Made by a program: the position numbers and the translations under genes
Notes under the pieces: model-generated
Database searches by the model: none
What the model saw: the letters and a program-made list of their open reading frames with translations, nothing else
What the model was told of the DNA's origin: nothing
Source of the DNA: an uncultured Clostridia bacterium
GTDB taxonomy: Bacteria; Bacillota; Clostridia; Oscillospirales; Acutalibacteraceae
Assembly: GCA_946002045.1 (NCBI GenBank)
Contig: CAMFYM010000085.1
Coordinates: 1-5,995, forward strand
Length of the DNA stretch: 5,995 bases
Direction of reading: 5' to 3'
Shown here: positions 1-5,016 of the stretch, piece after piece
Position numbering within the stretch: the first letter of the stretch is position 1
Layout of the letters: the number at the start of each line of letters is the position of its first letter

Positions 1-196
1 TGTCCTTAAGCTGAAGCAGCATTTGCAGCTTGCTGTCAGGCTGAAAGCCGGGCAACACACGGGATGCATGGTAGTCGTCAAAAAGCTTACCACCAAACTC
101 TAAATAAAGCTTACCACCAAATTCGTTAATTCTTTCCTTAATTCTGCTTGATTGCATTTGCAGATATTTGTCGTTGTCAAAGCCAGTCTTAAACAT
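1..196 (-). CDS. UPF0371 / DUF1846 family protein, N-terminal fragment (cut by window edge)
   Basis: This is an open frame from ATG (194-196) to the left window edge, giving 65 residues with no stop. The protein opens MFKTGFDNDKYLQMQSSRIK and continues with LYLEFGGKLFDDYHASRVLP and a GFQPDSKLQMLLQLKD stretch. I recognise this as the highly conserved N-terminus of the UPF0371 (DUF1846) family, which is widespread in Bacillota and usually close to 500 residues long. The molecular function of the family is not firmly established, so none is assigned. The start is supported by GGAG (204-207) with a 7-nt spacer, inside a purine-rich GGAGAGAGG run. Residues 25-30 and 33-38 both read EFGGKL, encoded by a 16-bp direct repeat. 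The gene sits 33 nt downstream of an intrinsic terminator and has no visible promoter of its own, so expression probably depends on read-through from the promoter at 343-371. Confidence 0.9.
   Translation of the reverse strand, partial: MFKTGFDNDKYLQMQSSRIKERINEFGGKLYLEFGGKLFDDYHASRVLPGFQPDSKLQMLLQLKD
82..121. repeat. Short direct repeat inside the UPF0371 gene
   Basis: The 16-bp sequence AAAGCTTACCACCAAA occurs at 82-97 and again at 106-121, exactly 24 bp apart, so it stays in frame and encodes the doubled EFGGKL peptide. It may be no more than family-conserved protein sequence with the same codon choice. It could also be a small tandem duplication. Confidence 0.6.
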
Positions 197-229
197 ATCC
201 TCTCTCCATAGACCCTTGAAATATGATTC

Positions 230-270
230 AAAAAAACACAAACGGTCGTACCTGACGCACAACCGTTTGT
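230..270 (-). terminator. Intrinsic terminator upstream of the UPF0371 gene
   Basis: Read on the minus strand, ACAAACGGT (270-262) pairs perfectly with ACCGTTTGT (246-238). The 15-nt loop holds a further CGT/ACG 3-bp pairing. The stem is followed by one G and then seven T (236-230). The T-run lies only on this side, which fixes the direction as leftward. It can end transcripts from the protease gene and from the promoter at 343-371. It lies between that promoter and the UPF0371 start, the usual position of an attenuator. Confidence 0.8.
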
Positions 271-337
271 ACTTAGGCAATAAATAGTAATCCAAATCAG
301 CCAATTTGAACCACGGTTCAAATTTCTCTTTATTGCC
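230..337 (-). ncRNA. Structured leader RNA or small RNA, about 108 nt, family not recognised
   Basis: The promoter at 343-371 predicts a 5' end near 337-335. The RNA would begin inside an 11-bp perfect arm TAGGCAATAAA (339-329) that pairs with TTTATTGCCTA (284-274). Enclosed are GAGA (328-325), a hairpin of 10-nt perfect arms AATTTGAACC (324-315) and GGTTCAAATT (312-303) around GT, and an 18-nt unpaired GGCTGATTTGGATTACTA (302-285). After AGT comes the terminator hairpin and T7. A 6-nt stretch AACCGT (318-313, hairpin arm plus loop) is complementary to ACGGTT (266-261) in the 5' side of the terminator, which would allow an alternative pairing. No ATG-initiated ORF lies within it. I do not recognise a purine, preQ1, THF, ZTP, glycine, fluoride, T-box or 6S consensus. 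It could be a riboswitch-like attenuator of the UPF0371 gene, a protein-binding leader or a free small RNA. The pairings are seen in the sequence; the function is inferred. Confidence 0.6.
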
Positions 338-342
338 TACAT

Positions 343-371
343 ATTATACAGCATTACCTGTATTATTTCAA
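343..371 (-). promoter_or_regulatory. Sigma-A type promoter for the leader RNA / UPF0371 gene
   Basis: On the minus strand there is TTGAAA (371-366), a 17-nt spacer, and a consensus TATAAT (348-343). The expected start of transcription is near 337-335, exactly where the folded element begins. It lies 28 nt downstream of the last codons of the protease gene. Confidence 0.75.
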
Positions 372-398
372 TAGCAATAATAAAATTTTAAATGAAAA

Positions 399-3236
399 TC
401 AACCGGCAATTTGCCTGTACCTTGCAAAGTCCTTGGCGTTAATATATCCGTCAGGCACAAGGTCAAACATTGATGTGTAATTTGCCTTGGAGATTTTTTG
501 ATTGATTATATCAAAGCTGTATTGCTTATCCATAACATATCGTGGGAAGGTGATAACATCGTCACACTGAGAGCAGGAATATGTGCAATAATCACTTGTC
601 AGGCTATCAAAATTCAATCTGTGCTCATCAATAGACAGGAAGGTGTAGCCTGCACCCTCTGCCCAGTTCTTTGCATATGTGTTCTCATATCCCACAACCT
701 TAAGCCCTGCGTTGTGTCCCGTGCCGGCGTATGTAAGGCTTGATGTGGTGTAAATGGTTGTGGCAGGAAGCGAAACACCGGTGCCGATTGAATTAAGATA
801 CGGTGCGTAAATATAATCAAGCTGCTTTATGGGACTAAGATTTGATGTGCCACTTGAAAATTCAGTTGCCTTTGGCGCATAAATGTATTTCATATTATTA
901 TTTGTGGTGCTGGAAATAAAGCCAAAGGACGGCAGATTTGTGCTGTTGGGAAGGTCAAGACTGCCAAGCTTAGCACAGTTATAGAAATTGTTTTTGCCGG
1001 TGAATTGCTCCACATTGGCAATGCTAATATCTGTCATCTGCTCACAGCCAAAGGCGTAGGCACCTACCGTTTTTACCATAGGCAGATTAACAGATTTAAT
1101 ACTGCCACAGCCGTAAAAGGCGTATTGTGGCACATCGGTACAGTATGGGAATGATACGCTTGGTATAGCCGTGTTCATATAAGCGTAATCACCGATAACC
1201 GTTGAATATTTCGTCGTTAAATTACTCAGCGATGTGCAGTTCTTAAAGGCACTGTTACCTGCTATCAGCATATTAGGGAAGTCTGCAGTGGTTAAATACC
1301 TGCACTCTGCAAAGGCACTGTCGCCCACTCGTTCAACGCCGTAGCTGCCGTTAATGCTGTCAATATATCCCTGTGGGTCAAGTATTAAATTCCTTTGATT
1401 TTCGTCGTTGTAGTCAAGGGCAGTCGTATTAGTTGACTTAATAGCCTGGATAGCGCTGTTGCTAAAGGCGTTAGCCTCAATATCCTTGCAGTAAGGAGAA
1501 AGCTCAAGATACTTAACCTTGCTGCCCTGAAAGGCAGATGATGCAATACCACGAATAATTTTGTTGTCAGGCTTGTTAATGATAAATGATGTTCTTTTAC
1601 CTGTGTAGCCGGTGATATATCCTCTGCTGTCTATGCTTAGGTAATCACTGTCATTTTCCGGCATAACATACGGTCCCACCTCTGCTACTGTGTAGTAGCT
1701 GTGCAGCAGATTACCGTAATAAGCCACAGCAAACACTCTTGTAAATTCCGTTATCTTAATAGGACTTTTATAAACCGTACTCTTGGTGGTAGGTCTTGTT
1801 CCGTCTGTGGTGTAGTAAATTGTAGCACCTGACTGTGGGCAGGAAAGGCTGATTTGCATATCACTGCAATCAAGCTTGCTTGACAAAATCTCGTAGTTAA
1901 CATTGGCAACACGGTTGCCGTCAATCAGGTTATACATATTCAGTATGCCGTATCCACCCCAACGACAGCAGGTCCAATCCTGTGCTCTGTCGCCGTAATT
2001 CTTGTGTACCTTAAAGGGCATTGCTCTTTCGCATAATCTTGCACCAACCTGCTCTGATGTCATTTCAGGATGCTGCATTAAAACGATTGCTGCAGCAGCA
2101 GCTACCATTGGCGAGGAGAAGGATGTTCCGTCGCCCTTAACCTCAATGAATGAGCTGTCCTTGCCAATCATATTTATTTGCTTGCCCGGTGCAGCAATGT
2201 CAATGGTGTGGTCACCGGTAATATTGTAGTTTGAAAAATCTGCCCTGTCATTACCGTAATGAGAAGCAGCAACGGTAACAAATTTTGCACAGGCAGCAGG
2301 GTGATATGTAGGTGCAAGGTTGGCAGACTCATTACCTGCAGCAGCAACGCAAACAGAGCCGTTATCAACTAACTCAGCACACTTTTTATCAATTCGGGCA
2401 AATGCATTCGGTCCGATATTTGCTGTTGGGAAGGTTAAGCTCATATTGATTACATCGGGCTTTGTTGCAAGCTTTCTAAGGTAATCAATAGTGTCCTCAA
2501 ATTCAGACATATAAAACTGTCCATTGCTGTTGATAAGCTTAACAGCTATTATTTTTACATTATCGGGGGTAGTTTTGATAATAACGCTTGAAACACAGGT
2601 GCCGTGTCCGTTATCGTCCTTGGCATCTCCGGCAGAGCCACTTGTGGAAAGGTTAACGCTGTGGTCAATAATCCTGTCCTTAAGCTTGAATGATTTGTAG
2701 TCAACACCTGTATCAACCACCATTACATTTATCTGATTTGATTTTTGAGCAGCTGTGAGCTTTGCCATAGCATCGGTGCTTTCAATTCTCTCATATCCCC
2801 AATCGGTTGGGTGAGAATATGACGGCTCGCTTTCCTCAATAGCAATTACATCGGCAAGATAATCGTTATCAACCACATATCCCTCACCTGTAAGCCTTTT
2901 CTTTAGGCTGTCGGCAAGGCTCTCGCTTTCGCATTGAATACAGGCAGTATCCTCCCTATAAATAACCTCTGTGCCCTCAGGTAAATTCTTAATCCTTTTC
3001 TTTGTTTCAACAATAAGCCTGGTAGGAATAGCCATCATCTGTTCGCCGGATGCTTTAAGCTGCTCCTCGTAATCTGCCTTGTAATCACGGCACATTTGTG
3101 CAGTAGCAAGGGCTGTTTTTAACGCAGTCTTTTCAATATTCTTCTTTTGCAGCTCCAATGCTGCCGGAGTTGAAATACCTGCAACGATTGCAAAGCAGGC
3201 TATCCCACAAATTATTTTAATAATTTTCTTTTTCAT
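399..3236 (-). CDS. Exported subtilisin-like serine protease (S8) with chitobiase C-terminal-like domain, BspA-type LRRs and a dockerin-like EF-hand
   Basis: This is a 945-residue extracellular peptidase. A signal peptide (KKKIIK, then a hydrophobic stretch to about residue 26) is followed by a probable propeptide to about 140. The S8 domain, about 145-440, has the full catalytic set: D175 in VVDTG, H211 in NGHGT, N301 in AAGN for the oxyanion hole, and S372 in GTSFSSP. Residues 455-515 resemble the CHB_HEX_C fold (IYYTTDGTRP...YKSPI). From about 560 to 820 runs a BspA-like LRR_5 solenoid. Its conserved aromatic recurs at 569, 591, 642, 664, 686, 707, 729, 751 and 773, close to every 22 residues with one larger gap. 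A cysteine-rich patch (CTYSCSQC, 884-891) precedes a single EF-hand/dockerin-like loop DLVPDGYINAKD (925-936). No LPXTG motif, C-terminal membrane anchor or SLH domain is seen. AAGGGG (3247-3242) lies 5 nt before the start. The catalytic residues are intact, so activity is likely. The substrate is unknown; the LRR part may bind a protein or glycan surface. Confidence 0.93.
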   Translation of the reverse strand: MKKKIIKIICGIACFAIVAGISTPAALELQKKNIEKTALKTALATAQMCRDYKADYEEQLKASGEQMMAIPTRLIVETKKRIKNLPEGTEVIYREDTACIQCESESLADSLKKRLTGEGYVVDNDYLADVIAIEESEPSYSHPTDWGYERIESTDAMAKLTAAQKSNQINVMVVDTGVDYKSFKLKDRIIDHSVNLSTSGSAGDAKDDNGHGTCVSSVIIKTTPDNVKIIAVKLINSNGQFYMSEFEDTIDYLRKLATKPDVINMSLTFPTANIGPNAFARIDKKCAELVDNGSVCVAAAGNESANLAPTYHPAACAKFVTVAASHYGNDRADFSNYNITGDHTIDIAAPGKQINMIGKDSSFIEVKGDGTSFSSPMVAAAAAIVLMQHPEMTSEQVGARLCERAMPFKVHKNYGDRAQDWTCCRWGGYGILNMYNLIDGNRVANVNYEILSSKLDCSDMQISLSCPQSGATIYYTTDGTRPTTKSTVYKSPIKITEFTRVFAVAYYGNLLHSYYTVAEVGPYVMPENDSDYLSIDSRGYITGYTGKRTSFIINKPDNKIIRGIASSAFQGSKVKYLELSPYCKDIEANAFSNSAIQAIKSTNTTALDYNDENQRNLILDPQGYIDSINGSYGVERVGDSAFAECRYLTTADFPNMLIAGNSAFKNCTSLSNLTTKYSTVIGDYAYMNTAIPSVSFPYCTDVPQYAFYGCGSIKSVNLPMVKTVGAYAFGCEQMTDISIANVEQFTGKNNFYNCAKLGSLDLPNSTNLPSFGFISSTTNNNMKYIYAPKATEFSSGTSNLSPIKQLDYIYAPYLNSIGTGVSLPATTIYTTSSLTYAGTGHNAGLKVVGYENTYAKNWAEGAGYTFLSIDEHRLNFDSLTSDYCTYSCSQCDDVITFPRYVMDKQYSFDIINQKISKANYTSMFDLVPDGYINAKDFARYRQIAG

Positions 3237-3267
3237 ACTGACCCCTTAAATAATATTATTACATCAT

Positions 3268-3296
3268 ATTATACCATTTTTTGTTATTGTTGTAAA
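3268..3296 (-). promoter_or_regulatory. Extended -10 sigma-A promoter of the protease gene
   Basis: On the minus strand there is TTTACA (3296-3291), a 17-nt spacer, then TATAAT (3273-3268) preceded by TG plus one base (TGGTATAAT). This is a strong consensus with one mismatch at -35. Initiation near 3261 would leave a leader of about 25 nt carrying the AAGGGG ribosome binding site at 3247-3242. Confidence 0.75.
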
Positions 3297-3320
3297 CTGC
3301 ATATTTTTTATACAAACCTC

Positions 3321-3349
3321 TTGCAATAATAAATCAAAAAGTTTAAAAT
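3321..3349 (+). promoter_or_regulatory. Promoter of the full-length guaA
   Basis: TTGCAA (3321-3326), a 17-nt spacer and TAAAAT (3344-3349) make a plausible sigma-A promoter back to back with the protease promoter; the two -35 boxes are 24 bp apart. The start would be near 3356, leaving about 29 nt of leader. That is too short for a guanine riboswitch, and no purine aptamer is seen. AAGGAG at 3373-3378 provides the ribosome binding site. Confidence 0.6.
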
Positions 3350-3384
3350 AAAAAATCATAAATTCAAAACACAAGGAGTATGCT

Positions 3385-4914
3385 ATGGAGAAAATTCTTG
3401 TTCTTGACTTTGGTGGGCAGTATAACCAGCTTATAGCAAGGCGTGTTCGTGACCACCGTGTGTATGCCGAGATTTTGCCCTACACAACAGATATTGATGT
3501 TATCAGGAAAAATAATTATAAGGGCATCATATTTACAGGTGGGCCTAATTCTGTGTACGATATGACCTCTCCTCATTACACGGCAGATATTCTTGACTTA
3601 GGTATTCCTGTGCTGGGTATATGCTACGGCTGTCAGCTTATCGCTTGGATGAAGCAGGGTATTGTTAAAACTGCACCTGTCAGCGAGTACGGTAAAATTG
3701 AGTTCAAGGCTGACACTAAATCAAAGCTTTTTAAAAATATTGACGAAAAATCTATTGTTTGGATGAGTCATACAGACTATATTTCTCAGGTGCCTGAGGG
3801 CTTTGAAATTGTGGGTACTACCGATGATTGTCCTTGCGCAGCAATGCAAAATGTTTCAAAGGATATTTATGCCGTTCAGTTTCATCCGGAGGTTACCCAC
3901 TCGCAATTCGGCTCACAGATGCTTTATAACTTCCTTTACGAGATTTGCCATTGTGCAGGCGACTGGGTGATGGATAATTTTATTGACACCACAGTTGCTA
4001 AGCTTAAGGAGCAGATAGGCGACAAAAAGGTTATTCTCGGCCTTTCAGGTGGTGTTGATTCATCAGTTGCAGCAGGACTCCTCTCCCGTGCTATCGGCAA
4101 GCAGCTAACCTGCGTTTTTGTTGACCAAGGACTTATGCGTAAGGACGAGGGCGATTTTGTAGAAAAAACCTTTACCACATTGTTTGATATGAACTTTGTT
4201 CGTGTTAATTGCGGTGAGCATTTTATCGAACAGCTTAAGGGCGTAACAGACCCTGAGGAAAAAAGAAAAATTATCGGCAGAGAATTTTATAATGTTTTTT
4301 GGAACGAGATTAGAAAGCAGGACGAGCTTGGCTATTTTGCACAGGGCACAATTTATCCCGATTGTATTGAGTCAGGCAAGGGCGATGCCGATGTGATTAA
4401 AACTCACCACAACCGTGTTAATCTGCCGGAGGATGTGGAGTTTTTAGGTGTAATCGAGCCACTTTGCGACTTGTTTAAGGACGAGGTAAGACAGGTTGGC
4501 GAAAGACTTGGCATTCCAAAGGAATTGGTATGGCGTCAGCCGTTCCCCGGTCCCGGCCTTGGTGTAAGAATTGTGGGCGAAATTACTGCCGACAGAATTA
4601 AGGTTTTGCAGGAGGCTGATTGGGTTCTCCGAGACGAGATGGCAAAAAACGGCTATGAAAAAAATCTTGCCCAGTTTTTCTGCGTACTCCCTTGTGTTAA
4701 AACAGTAGGCGTAATGGGCGACCACAGAACATACGAGCATTTGGTGGCTATCAGAGCCGTAACCACCGATGACTTTATGACTGCCGATTGGGCAAAAATC
4801 CCATACGACATTTTAGCAAAGGTGTCTAACAGAATTACAAACGAGGTTGAGCATGTTAATCGTGTTGTTTACGACATCACTTCAAAGCCACCCGGAACGG
4901 TGGAATGGCTCTGA
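3385..4914 (+). CDS. guaA: GMP synthase (glutamine-hydrolysing), full length, divergent type
   Basis: This cytoplasmic enzyme of purine synthesis makes GMP from XMP, ATP and glutamine. Its 509 residues match the family's usual length. The class I glutamine amidotransferase domain (about 1-190) has nucleophile C80 in GICYG and H167/E169 in FHPEV. The ATP-pyrophosphatase domain has the P-loop SGGVDSS (221-227), GTIYPDCIES (321-330) and the lid motif IKTHHN (338-343). The C-terminal dimerisation domain starts near RQPFPGPGLG (384-393) and ends KPPGTVEW. Departures from the usual family sequence are HHNRVNLPED where HHNVGGLPED is common, VDQGLMRKDEG after the first strand, GCQ for GMQ after the nucleophile, and a terminal Leu in place of the usual Glu. 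AAGGAG with a 6-nt spacer fixes the start. The coding end is TGA TAA TGA in frame. A GATase-less paralogue follows 102 nt downstream on the same strand. Confidence 0.95.
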   Translation: MEKILVLDFGGQYNQLIARRVRDHRVYAEILPYTTDIDVIRKNNYKGIIFTGGPNSVYDMTSPHYTADILDLGIPVLGICYGCQLIAWMKQGIVKTAPVSEYGKIEFKADTKSKLFKNIDEKSIVWMSHTDYISQVPEGFEIVGTTDDCPCAAMQNVSKDIYAVQFHPEVTHSQFGSQMLYNFLYEICHCAGDWVMDNFIDTTVAKLKEQIGDKKVILGLSGGVDSSVAAGLLSRAIGKQLTCVFVDQGLMRKDEGDFVEKTFTTLFDMNFVRVNCGEHFIEQLKGVTDPEEKRKIIGREFYNVFWNEIRKQDELGYFAQGTIYPDCIESGKGDADVIKTHHNRVNLPEDVEFLGVIEPLCDLFKDEVRQVGERLGIPKELVWRQPFPGPGLGVRIVGEITADRIKVLQEADWVLRDEMAKNGYEKNLAQFFCVLPCVKTVGVMGDHRTYEHLVAIRAVTTDDFMTADWAKIPYDILAKVSNRITNEVEHVNRVVYDITSKPPGTVEWL

Positions 4915-4925
4915 TAATGATTATT

Positions 4926-4961
4926 TGCAGCTACAAGATAAACTTGTAGTTGCATTTTTTT
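4926..4961 (+). terminator. Intrinsic terminator after guaA
   Basis: TGCAGCTACAAG (4926-4937) pairs with CTTGTAGTTGCA (4943-4954) as a 12-bp stem with one G-T pair around a 5-nt ATAAA loop. Seven T follow (4955-4961). The stem begins 11 nt after the first stop codon of the upstream gene. It should separate most transcription of the two GMP synthase genes. Confidence 0.92.
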
Positions 4962-4978
4962 ATGGTAACTGATATGAT
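4950..4978 (+). promoter_or_regulatory. Candidate promoter of the second GMP synthase gene, overlapping the terminator
   Basis: TTGCAT (4950-4955) lies at the end of the terminator stem, followed by a 17-nt spacer and TATGAT (4973-4978). The -35 box matches consensus at only three of six positions, the -10 at five. The predicted start is near 4985, leaving a leader of about 32 nt. A second TATGAT at 4995-5000 has no credible -35 box. The call rests on spacing and on the need for a promoter after a strong terminator. Confidence 0.45.
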
Positions 4979-5002
4979 ATAGGTGTAATATTTTTATGAT
5001 AG

Positions 5003-5008
5003 AGAGGG
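5003..5008 (+). promoter_or_regulatory. Ribosome binding site deciding the start of the second GMP synthase
   Basis: AGAGGG lies 8 nt before the ATG at 5017. The next in-frame ATG (5044, residue 10) has only GGAG (5037-5040) with a 3-nt spacer, which is too close. The 5017 start is therefore preferred. The site is weaker than the AAGGAG of the upstream guaA. Confidence 0.6.
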
Positions 5009-5016
5009 TAATAATT

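Noticed and set aside
189..209. Seven-codon minus-strand mini-ORF (MERGYV, stop) overlapping the UPF0371 start, possibly a leader peptide
   Set aside because: The only SD-like sequence (AAGGG, 217-213) is 3 nt from its ATG, too close, and the ATG itself is part of the purine-rich ribosome binding region of UPF0371.
100..321. 73-codon minus-strand open frame with a TTG start across the leader region
   Set aside because: It overlaps the folded leader, the terminator and the UPF0371 gene in another frame, starts inside a hairpin, and has no convincing ribosome binding site or family resemblance.
303..324. GGTTCAAATT resembles the T-arm of a tRNA
   Set aside because: It is one arm of a perfect inverted repeat. 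No acceptor stem, anticodon arm or CCA-compatible end surrounds it, and the would-be T-stem bases do not pair.
403..414. GGCAA/TTGCC palindrome at the end of the protease gene as its terminator
   Set aside because: The stem is five base pairs around one base and lacks a following T-run. The T-run hairpin at 230-270 is the first convincing leftward terminator.
498..743. Plus-strand frames inside the protease gene (also 2002-2229) and inside the GMP synthase genes on the minus strand
   Set aside because: They are antisense shadows of well-supported genes, with no family resemblance. The genes they oppose have intact catalytic motifs.
3207..3236. Lipoprotein signal at the protease N-terminus (GIAC)
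   Set aside because: The Cys comes too close to the charged N-terminus and the residues before it do not fit a lipobox; an ordinary secretory signal peptide fits better.
3237..3384. Guanine riboswitch or purine repressor site upstream of guaA
   Set aside because: The predicted leader is about 29 nt, with no aptamer-like helices. I saw no convincing inverted purine-box pair in the AT-rich spacer.
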